A stretch of DNA of 64,000 nt from Tretioscincus oriximinensis (taxonomy: Eukaryota; Chordata; Lepidosauria; Squamata; Gymnophthalmidae), in assembly GCA_022410635.1 (NCBI GenBank), contig JAJVDF010000263.1, forward strand, positions 840,117-904,116. The letters run 5' to 3'. Shown piece after piece: positions 28,675 through 40,829 of this stretch. Position 1 is the first letter of the stretch. Every line of letters begins with the position of its first letter. Position numbers and translations under genes: made by a program. The notes beneath the pieces are model-generated. The model was not told the DNA's origin. It was given only the letters and a program-made list of their open reading frames with translations, and searched no databases.

Positions 28675-28820
28675 GCTGCTTTTCACTAATCTTGTCTGAT
28701 CTTGGAAGCTAAGCAAATCTAGCTAATAGTTGTCTGAGACCACCTGGGGATACTGAGTACTGTAGGCTAGACATGAAGAGGCCAGAAAAAGACAATGCAA
28801 ACCATTTCTGAATTACTGCA
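28675..28820 (+). mobile_element. 5S rRNA-derived SINE fragment
   Basis: TTGTCTGATCTTGGAAGCTAAGC followed by GAGACCACCTGGGGATAC and GTACTGTAGGCT corresponds in order to the middle and 3' part of vertebrate 5S rRNA, including the internal promoter region. A non-5S tail follows (AAGACAATGCAAACCATTTCTGAAT). The 5' part of the 5S is degraded and a section after AAGC is altered, so it cannot be a working 5S gene. A 5S head with an unrelated tail is the pattern of a 5S-derived SINE. Confidence 0.75.
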
Positions 28821-28824
28821 TGGA

Positions 28825-31140
28825 TATGTTCAAGAAATCACCAAGAGTAAAACATATCTTACTGTGCTTTCAGCCTTCAGTCTGATAGCCTGTCAGCAGA
28901 TATTAAGCANATTGTAAAATCTGAAATATGTTTGTTCATTGAGTTCCAAATGGGTTTTAATCCAGATAGCTACACTATAGTTCAACAAATTGTTCCATGC
29001 TGAATGTTTATGTGACTATTCATGGGAGTGTATTTGATTAGATTAAATTAGTCAATTTCAACAAGATTCAAGTTTTTGATCATTCCTAATCCTAACATTC
29101 CTATTGGATGCATTTCTAACATCATAACATCAGTGTGGCTGCTCTTGTTTTAGCTCTTCCTTCAGTTACAACTAAATGGGCCAATTATACACCAGGAAAA
29201 ACACCAAAAAAGAAAGTGAGATGTTAACTAGTGTGAATATGAGCAAGTGTAGTAGAACAGGTTTACAACCTGTTCTTCGTGAGATTCTTGGGAGCAGGTC
29301 AGAAGCTAAGACAGAATTTGAGATCTGATACAAGTGACTTTGATAGGTTTAATACATGGTATTATTGTTGGTATATATAAAACATTAAAGAGATCAAGTT
29401 CCTATTATTTATAACAAGTGCATCTAAGCCTATGAAGTTATTAAAACTTGCTGGGTTTAAAGCTCTGTCAGTATTTTTGGTAACCTTGATATAACACTAT
29501 TTCAATCCATATATACCAAATTAGTTAGCACAGGTGACATTGGAATAGTCTACCAATAATTTACTTCAAGGGACCTGTTGTCCATTGCATATTCGAAAGA
29601 ATCTTCAGGCCCTACAGAGATTATGAAGACTGGAATCAAATGTTTCTATGAGATCCCTTTTTGGTTGTANACCACCTCTGGTTCCTTTTTTATATTTTAG
29701 ATTCAACTCTTCCTATTTATGTGAGGAATTTAAAGCAACTGAGTTTGTCTTTCCCTTTTCAACAATTTTGTTAAGATAGGTTACGTTGAAAGACATCCAG
29801 GGAAAAAGCTATCCATTTAGTGTCAGGCCTGGATAGAATTCTGCCCAGATTTCCAATTTGTAGTCTGATACTATCTTTCTGTGGATAAAAGGGTATAGCT
29901 ATTTAGCAGACAAGAATATTAGAACATCTATTTTACTTGTCTATCCTAAAGAGGTGGGGCACCCTTGGGGGCAGGAGGCTTTCCAGTATACTGGGAATGC
30001 CTAAAATGTTCTAAAGCTTTGCTGAACATTTTCTGATATATCTGGCCAAACAGAAAACATGATTTAGCTTCTCTATTGTATTGCATCTGTTCTAAGAAAA
30101 ATATATATTAAGAAATTATCTCACTAGCAAACTGACATTAAAGATGACATCTTGCTATCCTAGTTCACACACCTGAATTTACATTTAAAACAAAATAATT
30201 CTTGTGTGTAAGATAGTGGTGTCTGCTTAAAATAGATGTACCTATAATATTGTTTGAGAAGGAGATGCTAAATTATTTATTATGTATTGAATTTTAAACT
30301 CATAAGTCTTAATGCATGCCAGTCCAAGTGCTCTATAAGGTGTGCATTTCAAACAGAAAGCTTTTGCTCATCATATTCACCTAAATCCATCAGCTTATTA
30401 AAAATAAAAAGTCATTCTTGGGAAGCGGGCATTCATTTACCTATTCTTATTGACTATAGTTATGATCTGCTAGTACAGCAAAATGTTATACGACAAGTAC
30501 TTCTCCAATTCAAAAAAAATCCAGGTTTCCATTAGCATTTGGCAACCAGCTTGAGATATTTGTCAGCAAATATGTATAATATGACTTTTAGATTATTTTA
30601 GAATCAGAACAGTTGGTTCTGATGGGAACAATTGGAACTTAATTCAATATTTTCCTGCTTTAGTATTCCAAATTATCTTCCTAAATATTTTCCCCTCCCA
30701 CCAAGGGGCAGTGGATAACTGGTGAGATACGGATTAGAAACGATACAATATGAGAGGGAAGTGCTTTAGCCACCACTGTTGATTAGTATTAAAGGACTTT
30801 AGACAAATCATTGTGAATTATAAACATTAATCATGTTTGGTTTTGGAAGGGTGGGAGCCAGAAGCAATGAACTTTCATTTAGGTTTAATAGAAAATGTAA
30901 GAATAGACTTCCAGATTAGATATGTGTCAAACTGGTCCTTGTAGAACTTAGTTTTGAAGTGATTGAGAAATGTACATAAACGGAACGTACCTGATTTTAT
31001 AAAAAAATATTTCTAAGAAGAACCAGATTGACATAATACAAGTGGCTGAGTTGCAGAAAGATAGATACAAATTTCCTTAATGCCAGAGAAGACTGTTCCA
31101 TGAAACCACATCATTCTGACTGTATTCAAGAGGCATTCAA
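28825..31140 (+). other. Intron sequence without a recognised feature
   Basis: No exon, RNA gene or repeat family was recognised. Confidence 0.45.
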
Positions 31141-31151
31141 ATTATGCTCTC

Positions 31152-31940
31152 AGGCTGTGTGCACACGACGACTGAAAAAGCGCTATAAAGTTATATTGTG
31201 GAATATAGTAATCGCGAATCTGTGTACACCACAAAGCTATATTCCGAAAAATAACAATGGCGTGTCTGTGCACATGTATACTTGAATTCTTGTCATACGC
31301 AGCTGCCTCTGCCGCGTTGCTTCAGCTGTGCCCTCCTTCCAGCCAGCACTCTACCTGGCTTCGGGGGCTGTTGCCTGAAGATCGGCTCAGCAAAGCAATC
31401 AAATGGTTTGGCTGACGCAAGGAGGAGGAGGTGGAGAGGTTGACAGAACATTTGTCAATGCTGCTCGTCACTTCTCCGAACCAATCTCCAAGCAGCAGCC
31501 CCTGAAGCCAAGCAGAGGGCTGGCTGGAAGGAGGGCACAGCCAAAGCAATGCGGCAGAGATGGCTGTGTGTCATGAGAAGCCTTTTCCTAAGCTCATCCA
31601 GCCCTCCACCTGCTTTCAGGGGCTGCTGCCTGGGGATCGGCTTGGCGAAGCAACAAACTGCATTGACAGACATCAAGTCAACCTCCTCACCTCCTCTTCG
31701 CTTCGCTGATCTGATCTCTAGGCAGCAGCCCTGAAAGCAGACGGAGGGCTGATGTAACAGAGGTTGGCTGCAAGATGTTGGAGGTTCTCCGCAATGATGC
31801 CTGAATATCCCAGCAATAGTTTATACCTTGATAAATGGCATTTATTGTGGGACGACTGCTGAAACTCACTTAACACATGTGGCCGAACCTTCCTCTTCTC
31901 GTTACGATTGAGGAAGAAAATAGTTGTGTGCACACAGCCT
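31152..31940. mobile_element. TIR element with two internal inverted-repeat pairs
   Basis: Perfect 15-bp terminal inverted repeats: AGGCTGTGTGCACAC at 31152-31166 and its reverse complement at 31926-31940. Inside are two hairpin-forming pairs. The first is TGCCCTCCTTCCAGCCAG near 31328 with its complement near 31525-31545. The second is CAGCCCTCC...TTTCAGGGGCTGCTGCCT near 31600 with its complement near 31710-31750. The second pair is related in sequence to the first. No transposase frame exists. No target duplication is readable, because another element abuts the right end. Confidence 0.65.
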
Positions 31941-32982
31941 CAGACTGGGCTGGATTTGGGTTATACGATGCCCCTGGGCTGCAAAAAAAATTATGTCCCT
32001 CCCCATTCCGAACACTTCCACGCAGTGATGTCACTTCTGGGTTGGGACAGGAAGTGATGTCACTTCCAGGGTGGGACAGGGAGTGATGTCACTCCAGGTG
32101 CCATTCCCGGAAGCTGATTCCAGAAGTCACATAATTTGTAGTGTCACTTCAGTCCAGGCCACCATTTCCAGAAGTGACGTCACAAATGCTTTTACTTCCT
32201 GACCCAGCATATTTCCTGTATGATTCCTGATAAAATATAAGAATCTAATGCAGCTCCCAGCCCAATGAATACACAACATGTAAATGTGCAAGTCAAAATT
32301 TTATACATTATTCTGAATGCATAAATATGGTAAACAGTAAACAGTAAAGTGCTATTCAGTTCTTGTTCACATAACAGGGGTTTTTCTTCTTTTCTTTTAA
32401 GCACCTCAAAGGGTTAGAAAAATGCCTTTTTTCTCATTTTTGCATTTGCAAATGCATTTATTACTTCCTCAAAGTCAAGACTGACAGTGATATCTGATTC
32501 TATGGCGAGCATCCCAAGGTTAACCACACATTCTTGAGTCTGTGATGTTCTTAGATAGTTCTTAATTCATAGATTTGTAGAAGCAGCACAGACCATGAAG
32601 CCAGACACCCAGGCCTACCTGGCTGTATTTAGGTGGTGAAGTGAGCACTGCCCTATGCTCTTTGTCTCCCACTCCCAGCTGCCTATGCAGGCACTGTGGT
32701 AGCAGCTCAGGACAGACAGTCNAAGCAGCACACAGACAGACCGGTGACAGTGCATGTAGAGCAACAGAGCAACAATACAATGGCGCATGGTGCAATGGCT
32801 TGTGGTGATGTCTGGGACAGGCACAGTACATGCCTACTGTTGCTGGGTCATGCCCACTAGATGTAACTGGGAGAAATTTAAATTTGAACGGCCAGCAATT
32901 TGCCGCCCACAATAAATGGCCACCCACCTGGCACCCTGGGCTTTAGCCCCCTTTGCCCACTCCCAAGATCTGGATCTGCTCT
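31941..32982. mobile_element. Candidate hAT-like element abutting the previous one
   Basis: The left end is CAGACTGGGCTGGATTTGGG. The right end, reverse complemented, reads AGAGCAGATCCAGATCTTGG, with GGGC-rich blocks inside both ends (CCCCTGGGCT; CACCCTGGGCT). Possible 8-bp flanks are CACAGCCT and CACAGTCA, which match at 6 of 8 positions. The interior holds a short GTGATGTCACTTC tandem array and a 121-residue minus-strand frame with an N and no domain. Borders and class are tentative. Confidence 0.4.
32020..32190 (+). repeat. Imperfect tandem array of AGTGATGTCACTTCC units
   Basis: GTGATGTCACTTCTGGG, GTGATGTCACTTCCAGGG and GTGATGTCACTCCAGG are spaced by GTGGGACAGG-type linkers, about 30 bp per unit. 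A related TGACGTCAC lies at 32175-32183. TGACGTCA is the consensus cAMP response element, but it sits inside a transposon-like array. Confidence 0.7.
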
Positions 32983-33093
32983 CACAGTCACAAAAGATAT
33001 TCACTTTGACTCATATTTACCTGGCCATGCACCTGAATATATTTGCTAAAATAGTATCAATTCATGTGCAGTGACTTTTTGACTTACCAAAAA

Positions 33094-34275
33094 ATCATAG
33101 AATCATAGAGTTGGAAGGGACTTCCAGGGTCATCGGATCCAACACCCTACTCAATGCAGGGTTCATTAAACCATCCCACACAGATGACTGTCCAGTCTGT
33201 TTGAAGACTTTCAGCGAAGGTGAACTCATCACCTCCTGGGGCAAAGTGTTTCACTGGTCTATCACCCTGACAGTTAGAAAGTTTTTTTCTGATATCTAAT
33301 CTAAACCTACTCCCTTGCAGTTTCATCCCATAGTTTCTAGTCCTTTATGTGCCAATGAGAACAATGCTGATCCCTCTGCTCTGTGACAGCCCTGCAGATA
33401 TTTGTAGACAGCTATCAGGTCTTCTGTCAGTTTTCTCTTTTGCAGACTAACATCCCTAGATCCTTTAACCGTCTCTCATAGGACATGGTTTCCAGACCAC
33501 ACATCCTTATAACTCTCTTTTGAACTTGCTGTAGATTATCAATGTCCTTTTTAAATTGGGCCCGTCAGAACTGAACACAGTATTCCAAGTGTGGTCGTAC
33601 CAAAGTACTATAGAGAGGAATTATTACTTCACATGATTGAGATTCTATGCTCCTCTTAATACACCCCAGGATTGTGTTTGCCTTTTTTTGCATCTGCTTC
33701 ACACTGTTGACTCATGTTTAGTCTATGATCCATCAATACATTCAAGTCCTTTTCATCTGTGCTGCTGCTCATATCTATTCCTCCCATCCTATATGAGCTG
33801 TTTTCAATTGTTTTCCCAGATGTAGAATCTTGCATTTCTCTCTATTAAATACCTTTCTCTTAGTTTCAGCCCCATTGTTCTAGCTTGTCTAGATCTTTTT
33901 GAATCCTATGTTGTTTAGTATTAGCAACACCTCCTAACTTTGTGTCATCAGCAAATTTGGTAAGTTTTCCTTCAATTCCCTCATCTAGGTCATTTAATAA
34001 ATATGTTAAATAGCACTGGGGCCAGGACAGACCCTTGTGGTACACCACTTGAAACATCCTTCTAATTGGATTTACAACCATTTATTATCACTCTTTTATG
34101 ATCGCTAAGCCAGTTTTGAATCCATCTTACCATTGTTTTGTCAATCCCATACTTGACCATTTTTTTCAATAAGGATAGAATGAGATACCTTGTCAAATGC
34201 TTTACTGAAGTCAAGATACACCATGTCTACTGCATTTCCCTAATCAACCCATTTGGTGATTGTAGTTTCTGAATA
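33094..34275 (-). mobile_element. CR1 LINE, 5'-truncated, with reverse transcriptase remnant and 3' end
   Basis: On the minus strand the element runs from about 34275 to 33094. A frame at 34081-33866 includes LLNDLDEGIEGKLTKFADDT followed by KLGGVANT, the CR1 reverse transcriptase catalytic block. The 3' terminus reads CAACTCTATGATTCTATGAT, the ATTCTATG octamer repeat that ends CR1 elements. Between them lies a long diverged stretch of coding and 3' untranslated sequence with stops. The element is dead. Confidence 0.85.
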
Positions 34276-34279
34276 GTTG

Positions 34280-36415
34280 ATTGTGATTTACACCTCACAT
34301 TGGAATGGCTAAAAAGCAGTACTTTTCACATAGTCAAAAATAATTTTGTTCTGTGGTTGTACAGCTGGGAAAAAATCTGCTACAGATTGTGTAAATAGGT
34401 CACAACAAATATGAAAGTCCTGGAAACAGGATCTGATCTTTGGAATTATGTTGTCTATCAAGTAAGCTTAATTTTATATAGTAACATTGTCACTGAGTCA
34501 TTTCTTGCCAGTCTATTTTCTTATCCAGTCTTTCCATCAACTGAAATTCTTTATAAGAGAAGGAGGATGAACTCAGGTGAAAGATTTTCTCTAGACAACC
34601 AAGACAAAGATGTCCTGAACATTGGAAGGGCTGGGGTCCATTGTAGCGATGGGAGGAGTGCTGGCTATTTTCCCAGCATTTCCCAACCTCTGAAATCTTC
34701 ACAGCTGTCACATTTTCATTAGAAAATTTCCATCATACAAGAAGTAGCCCTGGAAGTCAATCATATTATGAAACTGGCACAAACAGAAATTGCCGGCAAT
34801 TTGCCTTCTCCCTCCACTCTCATTCTTCATGGTGAAAGAGGAGGAAAATTAGGCTTCAACCTCCTCCTATAATTCTTTCCTACAGGCTAGAGCAGCATTG
34901 AGGGCAGATTCAGTGTCTCTGGAGTAGCCTATTGACTATTTACAGCTAGGCCCATTTGCCCATTGAGCCCAAGCATCACTGTCTATTAGCAGTCTGGATA
35001 CAACCTTTGATGGATTATAAAGAAAGCACTCTTTTCATTTAATTTTGGAGATAAAGGTTTTCTTTTCTGATCCTAGGCCAGTCAGGGTACCATTTCACCT
35101 TGATTTCTTGCCAGTTTGCAGCATTTATCAGCATGGCCATGGGGACATGGAAGCTTTATATCAGTGCCAAGCTCCAGATCAGCAGGGATTTCCTTTGTTT
35201 AACAGCTTACTGACTGGAATTTAGAGACCCTGGGGAGACCAATTCCCCATCATTGTTAACACTGCTGTCCTAATTATGCTCATAAGAAATAATATGAATA
35301 CAAGGAGATTTATGTCTCTCGAACTCCTCTGAATAGGAAGAGACAGATGGAGGGTCTTTGAGCCTAGGTTAAAAAGACCAACACAGTAGAAAAGCTAAAA
35401 GAATTCCTTTTCATCGTTACAGCTGATGCCAAAGCTCAATGGTCAGCTCAGTTCATGGAAGACAAAAGGCATTTTTTTTTCACTTTATTAATTCTTGAAA
35501 AACTGACAACCTAATCTTTAAATGGGACATCTTATGGAGGTTGATCCTGACATCTGATGTTCTTTGCGTATCTAAGAAGAAATATTTATTTGATTTGATC
35601 ATGTGCATTCTGTTTTCCTGTTAAAATTGTGGATATTCACAGGGAAATATAATTGTGAGATAAAGCAAACTCTTTCTGTGTAAACATTTGCTGTAAATTA
35701 TTTTCTTTTCACCTGAAAACCCCATAATATTATCAAGGCAAAACTTGAGATCTTCTTTTCAAATATGGTACATTTAAATGAAAAAAGAGCATACAAAAAG
35801 GGGTGTTTGTGTTTGTGTGTGTGCGTGAGGAATCCCTTACATTGCCCTGCTGTAAATATATTTCCTAAACCATAAGCCCAGCAGGAACCGATTTTTCTGC
35901 ATCCATAGGACATTTTCACTAAGCAGGGAAGAAGAGTAGACAACCTCTTCTATTTTTTCACTATAGAAACAAAGTGAGAAGGAACGACCGGGGGAGGTAT
36001 ATATTATTGCAACTTTTCTCCTTATCTCTACTTGCTTTCGTGCCACATTGTAAATTTCAAAGAGAAAAACCTATAAACAACTCTGTGTGTTACTGATTCA
36101 CTTACCAAAATGTTTTGTTGCTTGTATGCCTCCTGCCCTCTTAATTCTTAATAAAGCTTATGCCTCACGGTGTACATTTTTTACTTTCTCCAACCTCGTC
36201 TGGACACTGGTCCTCAGTTTAAAATATTAGTTCTTGTCATTCGAGTGTCCTTGGAAACATACAAAGTGCCAAAAGAGTCNTCAAAAAAAAAAATGAATCA
36301 GAGTAAACCAATAGCTGAGATCACAACTCAACTATTTACCCAAAGAGTCCAGGAGGGAAAGAGTTTGAATATGAAAGATTAAAGCCATTCAAAATTGGGT
36401 CAGATCAGATATGAA
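34280..36415 (+). other. Intron sequence without a recognised feature
   Basis: No exon, RNA gene or transposon could be recognised. A GT-rich run lies at about 35803-35827. Confidence 0.45.
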
Positions 36416-36424
36416 GCTTGATAG

Positions 36425-36660
36425 GACTGCTTATTATTTTATTTGGATTTTTATCATGCTTTATATCTAAAAGCCTCAGGGTAAGTCATGACAATAAAAA
36501 TAAAATGTTAAGTGAACATACTAAAAGGCTGTGTTCTATTTTAAATTGTTCTATTTTAATCTGTTTTATGGGTTTTTTTTATTGTGATTCACCCTGAAAC
36601 CTTCAGAAATAAGTCAGAATATATATGTAAGTAAATAAAAAACAATAAAAACAATAATAA
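36425..36660. mobile_element. Two short L2-like 3' tails in opposite orientation
   Basis: The first (about 36430-36500, minus) shows TTATTTTATTTGGATTTTTA then CTAAAAGCCTCAGGGTAAG. The second (about 36525-36660, plus) shows TTTTATTGTGATTCACCCTG, AAACCTTCAGAAATAAG and a TAAATAAA-rich end. Both fit diverged versions of the tail at 15893-15960. Confidence 0.5.
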
Positions 36661-36664
36661 TACC

Positions 36665-38460
36665 TGAACATAGAAAAGCCTGACATTAAATTTCATTAAC
36701 CTTATATTAACCTCTAAGAAAGATTCAAAAACTTTAGGTTCTTCCATGTGAACCAAGTTTCCAAGTTTTACGTGAAAAATATGGCACCAGCAGGGACAGC
36801 TATGATAAGCTTCTGGCAGCTCTTTATGTAGGTAACAGATACATGAATGCACATCATTTTGGCAGCCTTTCTCAGTGATCATTTGCAAGCCAGAATTCAA
36901 ATGAAGGTTTATCAGACATTCTTATAGTAATTGGCTATAAAGACAATATTTAACAGTGGCATTTATCAAGATTATTTTATCTTGTAAAACTTCACATATT
37001 AAGAGCAAATAATGATAAATAATGATAAAATGTTTGCAAAAACAAAATAATTATTAACTATAAACAACATTTCATTTTGTAACATTTCATATTTTGTGGT
37101 ACCATTTAAAGTAAATTTTAGCGCATCAAGTATGAAGATAACATATCTGAATACATTTCTGTTTTCATTAGATAGTACATGTTTTCATTTTTCTGTCCTG
37201 CCATAAATTTAGTTTGCTTATTCACTCATTCATTCTGCTTATTTCAAGTGAGAATTATATGTCAGTAGCATACTACTTGGATTTCCTTTTCTTTCTGACT
37301 CCTTTATTTCACATCATCATAGTTCATAAAAGGCTCCTGTTAATCCAAAGAGTAGGTTAAAAATAAAGAACAGCTTTGATTTGGTCAATTGATAAGGACA
37401 CAGAGGGGTCCTGGAGGTAGGAGAGACTGGGATAAAATTGCATCAGTTAAGATTCCCTAGTGGATTAGATCTTGCTTAGCTTTCCAAGGGGGTCTGGATT
37501 TGCACTGAGTGATGGAAACATAATTACCATGAAAGTGGATAATGCTTTTTTCTTCCATAAGATTTTGTCACTATCCCAACAATAAAAGAATTATCAGTTT
37601 CTACCTAAACCATCAAATCATTCTTTAATCTCTCTATCAATCCACATTTCCACACCTCCTGAAACACACTCCTAACTTTGCTTTATAACAAGAAGTTTAG
37701 CTCAGCTTCAGGGGGGATTCAGAAGAGAAGATTTGAGCTGATGGCTGCAGATACTTGGGATAAAGTATAATAATGGATCAGCGGTGGCATTATTATCCTC
37801 CTTCCATGCTTCTGGGTTCATGTAGTTTCTCATTCAGGGAAAGGTGACTAAAGTTTGGAATAACTTTTGATTGTACTGTATTTAATTCAGGATTTTCTCC
37901 TCCCTCCTCTTCCCCCTCCAAAAGTTTGAAGCCTGTTATTACTCATATGCCTTTTAGATTTCACAAACTATTTTATATACGTATCTTGATATCTCTTCAG
38001 TGCAAAGACAGATTTTCAGTAGCATTCCAACCATGTTTAGCTGTGTTGTTACAAAAAAGATCAGATGCAGATATTTATTTTCTTCTATTAATTTGATGGC
38101 TTTATAACCCACCAAGCAATTTTGTGGCAAAAGATTAAAATAAGTAAAATTAAAATTAAGTTCATTTAAGCAAGATTTAGGTGGGGAAAAACTCTCTGTG
38201 GTATAAATCAAACAATACCACAAAGGGCAGAATGATAATGACTATTGTTATTAAAGAAACACACATTTGGATAATCTTAAAAATGTTTAGTGATGACACC
38301 TAATGTATTTCAGAGGAATTATCATTTTGTAATGTAAAAAATCACCCTCATGTACTGCAACTGTTTAAGGCTTAGAAACAACTGTCTTTCTTTTCTTTTT
38401 TCATCCAATAGTTGTGATCTGGATTAATGGCTTTGACTAGCCAGGCTAATAGTTCAAGTA
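36665..38460 (+). other. Intron sequence without a recognised feature
   Basis: No exon, RNA gene or repeat family was recognised. Simple AT repeats occur near 37010-37030. Confidence 0.45.
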
Positions 38461-38462
38461 AA

Positions 38463-38783
38463 AGCAGGCACGGATAGCTCAGTTGCTAAGGAATCCATCT
38501 CTCAGCTGGGAGATGGGGTTTCGAAGCCCTGTGTTGGATGTGGGGAGGGGTGAGCACCTTCCACTAGCCTGTAGCTCTAGCCAACCCAGCTATTCGAAAG
38601 CATGAATTGCAAGAAATTGCAACTGACTGCAAGTAGATACATGGGAACCACCAGAGCTGGTGGGGAAGATAGAATGTCAGCCTTCGGGCAAAATAGGCTT
38701 GTAAGCCACTTTGAATCCCTTTGAACTTTGAGAAAAACGAGGTATAAGAACCCAGTTCTTCTTCTTCTTCTTCTTCTTCTTCT
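38463..38783 (+). mobile_element. tRNA-derived SINE (family A), best-preserved full copy
   Basis: It begins AGCAGGCACGGATAGCTCAG exactly as the copy at 5804, with A box (TAGCTCAGTTG) and B box (GGTTTCGAAGCC). The body is nearly identical to that copy, then GAGGTATAAGAACCCAG and about nine TTC units. The high identity between two copies 32 kb apart suggests fairly recent activity of the family. Confidence 0.85.
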
Positions 38784-39598
38784 AATTACATGCACTAGTA
38801 TGGAGAAGTGTTGTCTGCACAATGTTGGCCCACACCAATCCTCCTGAAGCTCATATGACCTTTGAGGTCATATTCCAAGATCTATGAAGAACAAGGAGTA
38901 AACATTCCTTGCATTAGCGATGCCAGAACAGTTTTTATAGTGTGGATGCAGCCTTTCATAAAATGTAATGGAGTATGCCTAGAATTTCTCCTCTTCTTTT
39001 GATTTGCTGTGCTATTTTGTCTGAATTAAACTCTTTTGTTAGTTATTTCATTTAAAAACAATAACAACATAAAATATATGATCTTTAGAAAGAAACCAGT
39101 GTCCTAAACTATTTCTCCCATAAAAATAAAAGTTGTGTAATGAGCGAGCATATCTATCCATTCATACTCATCCTATTCCCAAAGATATCACTGTGGGTTG
39201 TATTGAACCCAAAGATCCTGAGACCCAGAACTCTTCCAAAACTTCTTTCAAAATTAAATTTTGAACATCTTTCAAAATTAAATAAAATGTAAGGGCTGAA
39301 AACATGCCTTGCGTTTTGTGTCCTGTTGACATGCCAAGATATTAAAATATCCAGTCAGCATATAGATTTTCAGCAGTCCACTCACCTGTGAGTTGAAGCA
39401 GTGATTGACAGATATAATCTATTTGCTATTTCTTTTCTTTTTTTATAAAGAAATTTTAATGTATTTTTCCTCTAGCTAAGTGAAGGGAAAGTATAATTCT
39501 TTCCATCAAGAAATAATATACTATTTTTGCTTGAAACATGATGCTGATCTCTCTTTATATTTCCTTGAAAGAAAACTGTTTTGCAGTTTGATCCTAAC

Positions 39599-39861
39599 TT
39601 TAATTTATTAATTTATTAATTTGTACTTATATCTCATCCTATACTCGAAGGTCTCAAGGCAACCAATCAGAGTGGCGCACATAGCTTTTGTTGCTTTCTC
39701 ACAACAGAGACACCCTTTGCAGTAGGTGGGACTGAGAGAGTTCTAAAGAACCATGACTGGTCCAAGGTCACCCAGTTGGCTTTCATGGAGGAATCGGGAA
39801 TCAAACTGGGAGACTACCAGATGCGATTCCAACACTCTAACCTCTACACCAAACTGGCTCT
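39599..39861 (-). mobile_element. tRNA-derived SINE (family B), copy 1
   Basis: On the minus strand the head reads GAGCCAGTTTGGTGTAGAGG, then a B-box-like GTTTGATTCCCGATTCC, a body, and a tail with GGATGAGATATAAGTA and AATTAATAAATT repeats. The copy at 46906 has the same order. The frames inside it have no protein meaning. Confidence 0.8.
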
Positions 39862-40315
39862 CAAACATTATACTACAACCATTCCCAACTACTTCCAGAG
39901 AGTTGTTGCCAAAGCTCATCACAAATTCTGTCCAAGGAAAAAAAATCATTCTTCGATACCTTTGCCTTATTAAGATTTGCTCTTAATTACTACTATAAGG
40001 ATGGGACTCACTGCCATAGTGAAATTTTATATGGAGAAATCAGGGATGCAGAGAATTATGATTTATGCAAAACATAATTCCAGATGCTACTTAGGATGGG
40101 ATGAGATTTCTGCTTGGTGAGGTTATCATTTTGGGGGCCTTTTCCAATAGATTAAATAATTACCAATATTGTAAACATCACAGCTTAAACAGCTTTNAAA
40201 CCATAGAGGCTGCAAAATTCCAGAAATATGAATAGCGAGTGTCTTGGCCTTATGATACATTCCTATTCTTCCACTACCGTGATAACATTTTTAAGCCATC
40301 TGACTACATTTAAGG

Positions 40316-40824
40316 TAGGCTGACCAGATGACCCCTCTTGGAGTGGGGTGGGGGTGAAAATCTGGTCTTGTGGTGCCTCCCGGTTTTTCCTGAAGGGGAA
40401 AAAAAGAAGAAAAAAAAGTTTTTTTTTTTAATAGTAAATTTTTATTTGGGTTTTACATAAAGGAAAAACACATGAAAAACAAAAATGAAAAACAAAAATA
40501 AACCCCCCACCCACCCTCGGAGAANAGTGCATCATAGATCAAAACTTTACATCAAACTTCTTTGATTCAGGAGCATGTCAATTGTATACATTAGAATACT
40601 ACAGTTTACATTCCCAACACCAAAATTAATCAATTTCTGCCACTTTATCCTCCAGTCATCTTTAGGTGGCTGACCCAGGTAACACATTATTTTATACCTA
40701 ATAGCGTCAAAGAGGAGAAATTCTGCTAAATACTCATTAATTATTTTTGAAAAAAATTTCCTCAGCAAATCCAAAACTGGGTTTCTAACACACACACCCC
40801 AAAAGGGGTCATCTGGTCAGCCTA
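40316..40824. mobile_element. Palindromic hAT-like MITE (family P), copy 3, with nested L1
   Basis: The arms are TAGGCTGACCAGATGACCCC on the left and GGGGTCATCTGGTCAGCCTA on the right. It is much longer than the other copies (509 bp) because a LINE fragment sits in its centre. Flanks ATTTAAGG and TCTAAGGG agree at seven positions with one mismatch when offset by one base, so the target duplication is only suggestive. Confidence 0.8.
40418..40751 (-). mobile_element. 5'-truncated L1-like LINE inserted in the MITE
   Basis: A poly-T run at 40421-40432 (poly-A on the minus strand) marks its 3' end. The minus-strand frame reads LGQPPKDDWRIKWQKLINF, which resembles the C-terminal region of L1 ORF2 (the WK...P...W pattern near the end). 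A-rich flanks on both sides may hide the target duplication. Confidence 0.6.
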
Positions 40825-40829
40825 TCTAA

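Noticed and set aside
28675..28771. Functional 5S rRNA gene
   Set aside because: The 5' part is degraded, an internal block is altered and a SINE-type tail follows.
33094..34275. Host gene exons from several short frames
   Set aside because: The frames follow the CR1 reverse transcriptase and the region ends in the CR1 ATTCTATG repeat.
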